Below are positions 1-8,214 of a DNA stretch of 54,232 nt, one piece after another. How positions within the stretch are numbered: the stretch's first letter is position 1; every line of letters begins with the position of its first letter. Source of the DNA: Shewanella saliphila (GTDB lineage: Bacteria; Pseudomonadota; Gammaproteobacteria; Enterobacterales; Shewanellaceae); NCBI RefSeq assembly GCF_014648295.1, contig NZ_BMQV01000032.1:1-54232 (forward strand), written 5' to 3'. The notes under the pieces were generated by a model. That model ran no database searches. It was given only the letters and a program-made list of their open reading frames with translations, and had not been told where the DNA came from. The position numbers were made by a program, and so were the translations under genes.

Positions 1-216
1 TATGATACGAGCAATTGTGTCATCAGCGGGAATGCCACTCACAAATAGGTCGTTGTTTTTAAACCAGTCATGATGCCCAAGAATGTATTCACGAATATCA
101 AACCAGCCTTTAGCGCCTGCGATAACCGCACATAGCGAACCAAACAGTACCTCAAAAAGGCAATAGGTCACTTTAGCCCCTTGACGCTGGTTTGTTATTG
201 TTTGGAAAACGTTCAC
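1..216 (-). mobile_element. Partial ISAs1-type transposase, N-terminal part
   Basis: The reverse strand is open from a GTG at 216-214 to the window edge (72 codons) and is cut there. The translation contains the segments NQRQGAKVTY, LFGSLCAVIAGAKGWFDIRE, ILGHHDWF and SGIPADDTIARI, which match the N-terminal region of ISAs1/H-repeat-type transposases by recognition. The start is uncertain: only about 10 residues precede the conserved part, no terminal inverted repeat is visible, and the GTG overlaps the stop of the preceding yddG-like gene. The IS may therefore have lost its left end when it fused to that gene. Whether the transposase is intact beyond the edge cannot be judged. Confidence 0.72.
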
Positions 217-1109
217 GATCTCGCCCTGCGTGTCACCCAAAAGCACATCAGCGAACCGATTGTGACTAATGCTACGCCTTGCCAAAATGATCCGGTGAGA
301 GAAATAGATAAATACACAGAGGCAAACACCGTTGAAAATACCGGAGTAAAATACGACAAAGTGCCTAATAAGATGATATTGCCGCCAATCACAGCTTGAT
401 TCCACAACGCATAACCAGAGCCTATTATAATGCCAGCCAATATCAGTGTCGCAGCAGATGAAGCTTTAAACTGAATACTCGGCTCATTACTGAAAAAATA
501 CTGCACCCACAAAGTGATGGCCGTTGCCGCAAAAAACAGCACGATAGTATTTTTACCCTGGCTTATTTTTTGGGTCACAACGCAATAAATCGCCCAAATA
601 AAGGCTGCAGAAAACGCCATAAAGTAGGTCAGGGGGTTATCGGCAATATTGGTCAATAAAATATCAACTGAAATGCCTTTGTCACCGGCAATACACCAGG
701 CTACACCTATAAATGCGATACAAACACTGGGGTATATCAACCCACTGACTTTTTTACGGCTCAGCATAACGCTCAATAATATGGTCAGTGCTGGCCATAA
801 GTAATTAATGATCGCCATTTCCATCGCTTGATGGCGACTGTTCGCCATGCCTAAAGACAACGCTAAACATATTTCATAAGTGACAAATAAACTGCCACCA
901 ATCAATAGATACTTTTTAGGGAACGCACCGATTTTAGGCACACCCATCACCGACATTAAAAACACTGTGCTCACGCTATACAACATTGCCGCCCCCGCAA
1001 TAGGGCTAAACAGTTCAGACAAGTCTCGTATAAATGCAGTGACACTGCTCCACAATAAAATAGCAATAACACCATATAAAGTGTATTTATTTTCACCCGT
1101 AATAGACAT
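213..1109 (-). CDS. yddG: YddG-like aromatic amino acid exporter (DMT superfamily)
   Basis: This is a 298-residue hydrophobic protein with about ten membrane segments, the size and layout of drug/metabolite transporter (EamA-type) exporters. Overall sequence, including the N-terminal TLYGVIAILLWSS and the EMAIINYLWPALTI segment, matches the YddG family, which exports aromatic amino acids across the inner membrane. The ATG at 1109 is preferred over a TTG three codons upstream because it places the start directly before the polar N-terminus. The 3' end is abrupt: the last residues VTRRARS run straight into the partial transposase, so a few C-terminal residues may come from the fusion. Substrate specificity is inferred from family only. 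Confidence 0.8.
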   Translation of the reverse strand: MSITGENKYTLYGVIAILLWSSVTAFIRDLSELFSPIAGAAMLYSVSTVFLMSVMGVPKIGAFPKKYLLIGGSLFVTYEICLALSLGMANSRHQAMEMAIINYLWPALTILLSVMLSRKKVSGLIYPSVCIAFIGVAWCIAGDKGISVDILLTNIADNPLTYFMAFSAAFIWAIYCVVTQKISQGKNTIVLFFAATAITLWVQYFFSNEPSIQFKASSAATLILAGIIIGSGYALWNQAVIGGNIILLGTLSYFTPVFSTVFASVYLSISLTGSFWQGVALVTIGSLMCFWVTRRARS

Positions 1110-1708
1110 AACACCCAATAATTAAACTCGCCAACTCAAAGTGACACTATCACTGTAAAAACAAATAGATGCAACCTATCTAAGTGAAGTTATTTATTTC
1201 AAGTCAATCCGATGGAATAACATAATAAACAGAATAATAAATGATATTGTCTAGAGCCTGTTCTCATGTCTTTGGATAATGTTCCTCAACACGGCTTGTC
1301 GGTGTAAAACTCACTTTAACATTAGCTTTTGGCGGTATGATTTCGTAATGCGGATCGTGTTGAATTATGGAACCTTTTCCAATATGAGACCTGCAAACGA
1401 CTATGTCTGCTCAGCGCTTGCCTGAGTGCTCACTGTAGAAAAAATACCGATTGGCATCACTAATTAGGTATAAAAACGGGCTGTATATGAGCGTGTGTTC
1501 AAAATCTACTATAAAATCAATTTACAGTATCTTATGTGTTCACTGATCTATGTTTAATTAAACAAGCATTAATCGAAGTGAGTACACATAGGCGATGAAC
1601 AATATTAAACAAGCATATTAGCTGGCAATAGCATTTATCTACAATATTCAGATTTGTAAAATAAAGAAGTGTTGGCCTAATAATACTTAACATGATTTTT
1701 AGGATGAA
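1110..1708. other. Intergenic spacer with imperfect inverted repeats
   Basis: No credible gene lies in these 599 bases. A loose dyad pairs 1281-1293 with 1356-1373 (halves reading about GTTCCTCAACACG and its complement with a 5-base insertion), which could be a decayed mobile-element end. The last 180 bases carry repeats described separately and probably hold the promoter of the cytochrome gene at 1709. Confidence 0.5.
1533..1616. promoter_or_regulatory. Repeat cluster upstream of octaheme cytochrome gene
   Basis: An exact 13-bp direct repeat, ATTAAACAAGCAT, occurs at 1557-1569 and 1604-1616, 47 bases apart. A separate imperfect inverted pair (TATGTGTTCACT at 1533-1544 against AGTGAGTACACATA at 1577-1590) straddles the first copy. 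The cluster ends about 90 bases before the start codon at 1709. Spacing and symmetry suggest regulator binding, but no known motif is recognised. Confidence 0.35.
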
Positions 1709-3370
1709 ATGATGAACAACATAATTAACCCCATATTGTTAGCCAGCACAATATGCTTAATATTATCTTCATTTAATGCCCAAAGTAATGATCAAACGCC
1801 TAAAGCAAACTCGGCAACACCGACACACCCTCCGGTTATGGACGTCATCAGTCGCGGCGAATATGCAGGTGCCAAAGCTTGCGGCGCGTGTCATCAACAA
1901 AAATACAACGACTGGGCAGGCTCGCGACATGGCAGCATGTTAAGAAAGCTCTACACCGATGGCAATACCATTACCGCGCCATGGGGCACAGCAGAAAAAC
2001 CACTTATCTTTAAAGACAGCGGCAATCACCAATACACCTCATATATGAAAGGCGATAAATACTGGGTAACGTTGCATGATGCGATAAATAGTCAAAACGA
2101 TTTAGATTTTCAAATCGATGTGGTTGGCTACAAAACCACGCAAATGTTTTTAAGTTGGGACGAAGCCAATCAAAACTACATCACCATGCCTTTCATTTAT
2201 TGGGACTGGGAAGACAGTAACCCTAAACAACCGTCTCCAGATAGCCAATGGACCCCATTAACCAGCGGTATATTCTTTTACAATGCAGACGGTAGTCTAT
2301 TTACCGGTGACAAACTTGAACTCAGTAAGCGCGCCTTTGGTTTTACCAACTTTTGCATGGAATGCCATACCACAGGTTTTGAAGTGAGCAGTTGGGAAGT
2401 GCAAGATACGGCATTGGGTAACCGCGTTATCCCTATCGACAATACCAGCAAGACTGTTGAAATGGGCATCGCCTGCGAAAAATGTCACGGTCCAGGGGCA
2501 GAGCATGTGCGCACTCAAAAAGCCGATGACATTATTCAGCCCATTAACGATCTCACCGGCGAAAAAGCAGGCGATCAATGCAATGTATGTCATATCGCAC
2601 CAGTATCATTAAACAGCCCAGCAGCGATTCAAACAGGTTATGGTTACAAATTTAATCATAACGACCCATTAGGTCACGGTATGTTTCCCAATGTCGGAGA
2701 TGACTTAACAGAGTTCCAAGGTTCAGCCGCTTACAACGTAAGTTACTGGCCAGGTACCAAAATTAGACGCCAAATTAGAACTCACGCCCTAGAGTTAGCA
2801 GAATCAAAACACGGCGCCGCAGGCTTTACCTGTGTAACATGTCATGATCCTCATTCACAAAAGCTTAAGTTTGACGGCGAACAAGACAGCGATAATTTAT
2901 GCAGCAGTTGCCATGCAGAACAAGACAGCGACGCACACAAACTCAACGCGCACAATGCTGTTGATGTTAAATGTACCGATTGTCACATGCCATGGATGAA
3001 ACATGCGGGTGGACGTGGTCACCGTTACGATGGCAGATCGCACTCATGGGACTTATTAACACCAACAGACTCGTTAAAAGGATTTGACCTGTTACGCCCA
3101 TACACAGAAAAGGGCGCAGATCCTGACGCACAGCTAACTAAAGACTGGCAAAAAATTGAAGCTATTAAGGGGTTATGCTACGACAACTTCAATTACCCAA
3201 TCAACGTCGTAGGTTGTGCTAAGTTTGATATTATGCCCAATGCGTGTTCAAGCTGTCATACCGATGAATTCCCAACGCCCGGTGTATTCACTGATGAAGA
3301 GCGTGCAAAATTAGAAAATGCAGTGGAGCGCCTTAAAGCATTTAAAAAATTAACTAATCATCATGATTAA
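1709..3370 (+). CDS. Octaheme c-type cytochrome, periplasmic
   Basis: The 553-residue protein starts with a signal peptide (about residues 1-25) and carries eight CXXCH heme-binding motifs at residues 58, 216, 256, 291, 375, 398, 422 and 513. It belongs with the cytochrome c554-like multiheme proteins that move electrons in the periplasm of Shewanella; I do not recognise a characterised member, so no substrate is assigned. A non-heme cysteine pair near residues 491 and 504 lies before the last heme. The gene at 4172 is a close paralogue, but this copy has a shorter N-terminus without a lipobox cysteine (LSSF instead of LSAC) and without the Ig-like spacer, so it is predicted to be soluble. 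It has its own terminator. A catalytic role such as reduction of a nitrogen or sulfur compound is possible. Confidence 0.88.
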   Translation: MMNNIINPILLASTICLILSSFNAQSNDQTPKANSATPTHPPVMDVISRGEYAGAKACGACHQQKYNDWAGSRHGSMLRKLYTDGNTITAPWGTAEKPLIFKDSGNHQYTSYMKGDKYWVTLHDAINSQNDLDFQIDVVGYKTTQMFLSWDEANQNYITMPFIYWDWEDSNPKQPSPDSQWTPLTSGIFFYNADGSLFTGDKLELSKRAFGFTNFCMECHTTGFEVSSWEVQDTALGNRVIPIDNTSKTVEMGIACEKCHGPGAEHVRTQKADDIIQPINDLTGEKAGDQCNVCHIAPVSLNSPAAIQTGYGYKFNHNDPLGHGMFPNVGDDLTEFQGSAAYNVSYWPGTKIRRQIRTHALELAESKHGAAGFTCVTCHDPHSQKLKFDGEQDSDNLCSSCHAEQDSDAHKLNAHNAVDVKCTDCHMPWMKHAGGRGHRYDGRSHSWDLLTPTDSLKGFDLLRPYTEKGADPDAQLTKDWQKIEAIKGLCYDNFNYPINVVGCAKFDIMPNACSSCHTDEFPTPGVFTDEERAKLENAVERLKAFKKLTNHHD

Positions 3371-3392
3371 ATATCATTAAATAAATGAGTTT

Positions 3393-3428
3393 AAAAAATG
3401 CCACTCAGATAATGTGAGTGGCATTTTT
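3393..3428 (+). terminator. Rho-independent terminator after octaheme gene
   Basis: A perfect 10-bp stem (ATGCCACTCA pairing with TGAGTGGCAT) with a 7-base loop is followed by a run of T. It lies 22 bases after the stop of the first cytochrome. The stem is the same as in the terminator of the paralogous gene. Confidence 0.9.
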
Positions 3429-4171
3429 GTATTTGGATAATAAATGAAATCCAGCTTGCCAATATTGCGGTGTCAAACTAATTGTTTTGTTGTGAATGGC
3501 AATAAAAATAAATCAAAATATTCTGGTTAGTTTTTATTTATGTTCGGTCAATAAGATATATTTCAATTTTTTTGTGATGTAAAAATAGACTCATTTAATG
3601 TTAGATTCAACTCGTAACATAATTTAAGAATTATATTTACTGAATTTATAATCAATACTAAGGTTTTTGAGCCTTTAAAAATCAATAAATCTAATCAATG
3701 TTTGGATGTATTAGCCTTTCTTAATTCTGGTGGCGTAAGTATCTTTTCGGTATTGCGCTATATAAATCATCCTATATCAAATAATCTTAATCGTTTTTAA
3801 ACAATGACTTATGATTAATTTGTCATGTATTGGCTTACTAATGACTTTTCAGGTTGAACGCTCGTTCTAGTCTGTAAAGTTGATGAGTATCACTAAATAG
3901 GTATTTAGCGTCAACAATTGTGAGCAATCGTTCAAAATGTGGTGTAAGCTTTAAAATGAATTATGTTAATTACTTATGAATAAGTTTTTAGTGGATGCTA
4001 AATGTAATTGAATAAGACGGAGAATGTATCACGTAAACTGTACTGTATGTTGTAAATAAAATATTAGAATATACCTTTAAATAATCGCTAAATATAAATG
4101 CGATGGATTTCTGCAACCTTTTTTTAGCAGTTTACATTGCGAGTTATATTAAATGGTGAACTTTAGGAACG
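3429..4171. other. Long AT-rich spacer between cytochrome paralogues
   Basis: These 743 bases are strongly AT-rich with frequent stops in all frames, and I see no gene. The segment presumably includes the promoter and leader of the second cytochrome. A partial CRP-like half-site (TGTGAGCAATCGTTCA near 3920) was noted but its second half does not fit the consensus. Confidence 0.5.
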
Positions 4172-6109
4172 ATGATGAATAAAAAAATTAAACCAATGCT
4201 GTTAACCACAACAATATGCCTCATATTATCGGCATGTGGTTCAGACAATAATAATGACACTACTGTGATAGAACCGACAGTACCTACAACTCCAACAACC
4301 CCGACAACGAACCAAAGTCCCCAAGCCTATCCTGACATAGCGACCGTAACTCAAGGTGAAACCATCACCATTGATGCGCTTGCTAACGACACAGACCCTG
4401 AAAATGACACGCTCTCAATCACCTCTGCAGAAGGGCTCATTATTGACGGTAATATTATCAGTTACACTGCACCAATTGATGAAGTCGGTGACAAAGTATT
4501 TAACTACACCATTAGTGATAGCGCACTAGAGTCGTCGTCTACAATTACGATTACCATTTTAGACAAAGCGGATGAAAATGTGGCTATTAGCCGTGGTGAG
4601 TATGCTGGGGCAGAAACCTGTGCTACATGTCACCAACAAAAATATGATGATTGGGAAGAGTCACGTCACGCATCAATGCTCAGAAAACTCTATAGCGATG
4701 GCAACACCATAACCGCGCCTTGGGGAACAGAAGACGAACCATTTACGTTTACAGACAGTGGAAATCATAAATACACGTCTTACATGAAGGGTGATAAATA
4801 CTGGGTAACCTTACATGACGCTATAGACAGTAGTAATGATCTCGACTTTCAAATTGATGTAGTTGGCTACAAAACAACGCAAATGTTTTTAAGTTGGGAT
4901 GAAGCTAATCAAAACTACATCACCATGCCATTCATTTATTGGGATTGGGAAGACAGTAACCCCAAGCAACCATCACCAGAGAATCAATGGACGCCTCTAA
5001 CGAGTGGGATATTCTTTTTTAACTCAGATGGAAGCTTATTTACAGGCGATAAACTTGAGTTAAGTAAGCGTGCCTTTGGGTATACCAACTTATGTATTGA
5101 GTGCCATACAACAGGTTATGAAGTCACCAGTTGGGAAATTAAAGACACGGCATTTGGTAATCGCGTTATCCCAATTGACAACACCAGTAAAACCGTTGAA
5201 TTTGGTATCGCCTGTGAAAAATGTCATGGCCCTGGGGCTGAACATGCGCGCACTATGAGCCCTGATGACATTATTCAACCTACGAAAGATCTTACCGGTG
5301 AGCAAGCTGGCGATGAATGTAACGTATGTCATATTGCACCTATTTCATTAAACAGTCCTGCGGCTATCCAAAAAGGTTACGGTTATAAATTCAATGCTGA
5401 CAATCCATTAGGACATGGTATGTTTCCAAATCCTGGTGACAATCTTGACGAATTCCAAGGTTCTTCATCAGACAATGTGAGTTATTGGCCAGGAACCACC
5501 ATTCGCCGTCATATCAGAACACACGCATTAGAACTTGAAGAGTCTAAGCACGGTGAATATGGAATGTCTTGTGTAACTTGTCATGATCCGCATTCACAGA
5601 AACTCAAATTTAATGGTGATGAAGACTCAGATGCATTATGTATAAGTTGTCATGCAGAAAAAGACAGCGATGATCATAAACTGGCTTCTCATAATCAGGT
5701 AGATGTTAAGTGTGCTGATTGTCATATGCCTTGGATGAAACATGCTGGTGGTCGCGGACATCGTTATGATGGAACCTCACACTCTTGGGATTTATTAACA
5801 CCAACAGATTCACTTAAAGGATTTGATGAACTCCGCCCATATACTGAAGTGGGTGCAGATCCTGATGCGCAATTAACCAAAGATTGGGAGAGTATTCAGG
5901 CGATTAAAGACTTATGCTACGACAACTTCAATTACCCAATCAACGTTGTAGGCTGTGTTAAGTTTGATATTATGCCCAATGCTTGTTCAAGCTGTCATAC
6001 AGATGAATTCCCAACACCGGGTGTATTCACTGATGAAGAGCGTGCAAAATTAGTCGAAGGTGAAAAACGCTTAGAAGCCTTTAAGATTTTAAGTGATATC
6101 AATGATTAA
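4172..6109 (+). CDS. Octaheme c-type cytochrome lipoprotein with Ig/cadherin-like spacer
   Basis: The 645-residue product has a lipoprotein signal peptide ending in LSAC, so it is probably anchored in a membrane, likely the outer one. A Thr-Pro-rich linker (about residues 34-48) leads to a cadherin/Ig-like domain (about 48-135) containing the typical LANDTDPENDTLS repeat signature. The heme part follows, with CXXCH at residues 150, 308, 348, 383, 467, 490, 514 and 605, in the same spacing as the gene at 1709. The extra 92 residues are almost entirely the linker and Ig domain. Such spacers usually lift a redox domain off the membrane or mediate cell-surface contact. Location on the cell surface versus periplasmic face is not decided by sequence. 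It has its own promoter region and terminator. Confidence 0.88.
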   Translation: MMNKKIKPMLLTTTICLILSACGSDNNNDTTVIEPTVPTTPTTPTTNQSPQAYPDIATVTQGETITIDALANDTDPENDTLSITSAEGLIIDGNIISYTAPIDEVGDKVFNYTISDSALESSSTITITILDKADENVAISRGEYAGAETCATCHQQKYDDWEESRHASMLRKLYSDGNTITAPWGTEDEPFTFTDSGNHKYTSYMKGDKYWVTLHDAIDSSNDLDFQIDVVGYKTTQMFLSWDEANQNYITMPFIYWDWEDSNPKQPSPENQWTPLTSGIFFFNSDGSLFTGDKLELSKRAFGYTNLCIECHTTGYEVTSWEIKDTAFGNRVIPIDNTSKTVEFGIACEKCHGPGAEHARTMSPDDIIQPTKDLTGEQAGDECNVCHIAPISLNSPAAIQKGYGYKFNADNPLGHGMFPNPGDNLDEFQGSSSDNVSYWPGTTIRRHIRTHALELEESKHGEYGMSCVTCHDPHSQKLKFNGDEDSDALCISCHAEKDSDDHKLASHNQVDVKCADCHMPWMKHAGGRGHRYDGTSHSWDLLTPTDSLKGFDELRPYTEVGADPDAQLTKDWESIQAIKDLCYDNFNYPINVVGCVKFDIMPNACSSCHTDEFPTPGVFTDEERAKLVEGEKRLEAFKILSDIND

Positions 6110-6140
6110 GTAAAAATACTCACAAGTAAGTTAACCCAAA

Positions 6141-6170
6141 ATGCCACTCAAGCAACTTGAGTGGCATTTC
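6141..6170 (+). terminator. Rho-independent terminator after second octaheme gene
   Basis: A 12-bp perfect stem (left arm 6141-6152, right arm 6156-6167) with a 3-base loop lies 31 bases after the stop. The inner ten stem bases equal those of the terminator at 3393-3428, so the duplication that produced the two cytochromes included the terminator. Confidence 0.85.
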
Positions 6171-6190
6171 TATTTACAATATTCATCCGT

Positions 6191-6223
6191 CATCTACATA
6201 CCATTAAGATTGCCTAAAAGTCC
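6191..6223 (-). pseudogene. 33-bp remnant duplicating the 3' end of the 6433-6924 gene
   Basis: This stretch matches 6430-6462 at 31 of 33 bases and on the reverse strand encodes the same last residues, GLLGNLNGM plus stop; both differences are synonymous. Similarity ends beyond that point. It looks like the tail of a lost second copy of the membrane protein gene, or a recombination scar. Confidence 0.55.
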
Positions 6224-6259
6224 AAAGTTTACCAATCCGCATTAGAATGTGCTTTTTTA

Positions 6260-6356
6260 GCGAAAATTATCAGTGAGGTATTCGAGGCAGCCTTTTGAGG
6301 GCATAGTGCGCTATGTTAAGAAAGGCTAACAAAGAAGACCACACTGATAAATTCGC
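6260..6356. repeat. Palindromic stem-loop repeat element
   Basis: The outer arms (GCGAAAATTATCAGTG at 6260-6275 and its near complement ending at 6356) enclose inner arms GCAGCCTTTT/AAAGGCTAAC and a central CATAG-TGCG-CTATG hairpin. The whole 97 bases can fold into one long nested hairpin. No gene is present. The structure resembles dispersed intergenic palindromic repeats; copy number elsewhere cannot be tested here. Confidence 0.55.
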
Positions 6357-6432
6357 CCTTTGGGGCTGTGTCACAAACCCCATTACGGCTTCAAATGACT
6401 TTGATGTAGATGGCAACAGCTACAGTCACCAT

Positions 6433-6924
6433 CTACATACCATTAAGATTACCTAACAGTCCGATATAGTTGTATCCCTTGGATTTATAAAAGGCTAATT
6501 CCACTTTTTTAAAGGAGTCGACGTAGGCTGCCACCAAAGGCGTAAACGCAATAATCGCAAAAATGTGCTTAACCTCGCCATCGGGTACAAAGCCCACAGA
6601 ATGTATTAGCCAATGTGTCAGATCAAACAGCCGCAAAAAGACAATCGCGCCCAAGCCTATGGCTAAAGAGATAAACAGCTGACACCATAAAACACGGTCA
6701 AAGTGCCAAAGTAACTTAGATATACTAGAAAAGAAAAAGACATAAGCATAAAGCCCACCAAGTAACATAACCGCTAAAATATCTAAGGACTCAGGCATTA
6801 AAAAATAACTAAACGCGGGGATGACATACCAAAACATGCGTTTTTTATAAACGATCACAAATTGTTCCGCGTTAACGATGATGTCGCTGGGTAATGAGCT
6901 GACTTGTTTTATGTTATTTTGCAC
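6433..6924 (-). CDS. Hypothetical inner-membrane protein
   Basis: The 163-residue protein is not recognised. It has three to four hydrophobic segments (about residues 30-50, 52-72, 80-100 and 118-135) and a soluble tail ending in YNYIGLLGNLNGM. The start is a GTG at 6924, with an AAGGAT ribosome site inside the end of the upstream Hpt gene, whose stop is 7 bases away; the two genes are probably co-transcribed. The context suggests a link to the adjacent phosphorelay genes, but no function can be named. A 33-bp copy of its 3' end lies downstream at 6191-6223. Confidence 0.7.
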   Translation of the reverse strand: MQNNIKQVSSLPSDIIVNAEQFVIVYKKRMFWYVIPAFSYFLMPESLDILAVMLLGGLYAYVFFFSSISKLLWHFDRVLWCQLFISLAIGLGAIVFLRLFDLTHWLIHSVGFVPDGEVKHIFAIIAFTPLVAAYVDSFKKVELAFYKSKGYNYIGLLGNLNGM

Positions 6925-6931
6925 TGTTATT

Positions 6932-7669
6932 TTATCCTTGTGATTTAATCGTTGCCGCCAGTGCAGATAAGCGTATTAAAGCATCGTCAAAATTTAATTC
7001 TTCAATGGTGTCGCAAAGGATTGTTAAATCGATAGTTAAATCGTTTGCAAGTGGACTATTCACAGCCAGCTTTGCTTGCAGTGCCTGGCAATAATCAACA
7101 GCATTCAGATTGCCTTGCAGTAAATGCTGATGAAGTACATCAAGCTCATCAGTGAGCTGTACAAGAGAAAGTGTCTCAGTAGATTGCTCTGTTTTTGCTA
7201 AGGGAGTATCCACCACAGAGGTGGCTAACAGCGCGTGGATATGGGCAAGTTCGGCGTGGGCAATATCGGCAATATGTTGGCCTACATGGGCGTAACAGCG
7301 AGTGGCCTCTGTAGTGGTATCAAGCTCAGTTAATGTACGCTCCCAATCATGTAAAGCCAGATGAAGCGAAGCCAGACCTGTTGTCCCTGCGGTGCCTTTA
7401 AGCGTATGTATTAAGGCTAATAACTCGCTCATATTGCGCTGTGCTGCCAATTGCTTAATATCGAGCAGTTGTTGGCTGAGGTTTTTTTCAAAAATGGCAA
7501 TCAAACGGCGATAAAAAACTTCATTACCGGCAAAAGGGCCAAGCAAGTCTGCTAGTGTTGTATGTGCATCGTTAACCGACAGCTTAGTACCGACTTTGTG
7601 AGTGGTTGTCATTGTATCGAGACCCTTAGCTGCAGGAGGCTGTTCATCATTGTTTTTACTATTTACCAT
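6932..7669 (-). CDS. Hpt domain phosphotransfer protein
   Basis: The 245-residue protein has an Hpt domain at about residues 35-130 with the phospho-acceptor motif HTLKGTAG; the histidine is expected to take phosphate from a receiver domain. A second helical region (about 170-243) resembles a degenerate Hpt or kinase-tail bundle without a clear phospho-histidine. There is no membrane segment. The gene is divergent from the receiver/histidine kinase pair at 7804-10593, which together could form a phosphorelay. The first ATG (7669) is used, but the ATG at 7612 would remove a low-complexity N-terminus and is an alternative. It is followed at once by the membrane protein gene at 6433-6924. Confidence 0.82.
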   Translation of the reverse strand: MVNSKNNDEQPPAAKGLDTMTTTHKVGTKLSVNDAHTTLADLLGPFAGNEVFYRRLIAIFEKNLSQQLLDIKQLAAQRNMSELLALIHTLKGTAGTTGLASLHLALHDWERTLTELDTTTEATRCYAHVGQHIADIAHAELAHIHALLATSVVDTPLAKTEQSTETLSLVQLTDELDVLHQHLLQGNLNAVDYCQALQAKLAVNSPLANDLTIDLTILCDTIEELNFDDALIRLSALAATIKSQG

Positions 7670-7803
7670 GAGTTAATTGTTAAATCCGTGAAAATTTTTT
7701 TGGCAATATCAATGTATTTATTCAATGGCTTAGTTTGCTTCATTAACAATTATAATACAATATTAGGGTATATAAGAGCTAAGCCAACCGCACAGGAGCC
7801 CAA

Positions 7804-8211
7804 ATGCAGTTAGATAAAATTCTACACGTAGAAGATGATGAATCAATTCGTGTGATCGTGGAAATGGCCCTAGTCGATTTATCTGGGTTTACGCTAGTGT
7901 CTTGTGATGGCGGGCAAGATGCCTTAACCAAAGTCGACACATTTACTCCAGAGTTAATTTTACTCGACGCCATGATGCCAGGCATGGATGGCTTACAAAC
8001 CTTAATTGAACTGCGAAAAAAACCACACTGCCAACATACCCCGATTGTATTTATGACCGCGCGCATTCAGCAAGCCGAAAAACAACAATATTTAGATGCT
8101 GGTGCTGTAGCGGTCATTGAAAAACCGTTTGATGCAATGAGCCTAGGCGATAGGCTTGAAACTATTTACCAAGCTTATCTTGCATCGCCAGACAGTGATG
8201 TCACGGAGTAA
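7804..8211 (+). CDS. Single-domain response regulator (CheY-like receiver)
   Basis: The 135-residue protein is one receiver domain. The acidic pair EDDE lies near residue 11, the phospho-acceptor is Asp55 in LLDAMMPGMDG, the conserved Thr is in FMTAR, and the Lys is in the EKPFDA segment. There is no output domain, so it works by protein-protein contact or as a phosphate carrier. It is translated from an ATG with a good AGGAG site and is followed after 3 bases by the histidine kinase gene, so the two are almost certainly co-expressed. It is a plausible partner for both the kinase and the divergent Hpt protein. Confidence 0.93.
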   Translation: MQLDKILHVEDDESIRVIVEMALVDLSGFTLVSCDGGQDALTKVDTFTPELILLDAMMPGMDGLQTLIELRKKPHCQHTPIVFMTARIQQAEKQQYLDAGAVAVIEKPFDAMSLGDRLETIYQAYLASPDSDVTE

Positions 8212-8214
8212 CTC

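Noticed and set aside
181..399. A 72-residue forward frame overlapping the transposase/yddG end
   Set aside because: It lies antisense to both recognised genes, has no ribosome site and does not look like a protein family.
3910..3940. CRP-like site TGTGAGCAATCGTTCA upstream of the second cytochrome
   Set aside because: The second half does not match TCACA and no position relative to a promoter could be shown.
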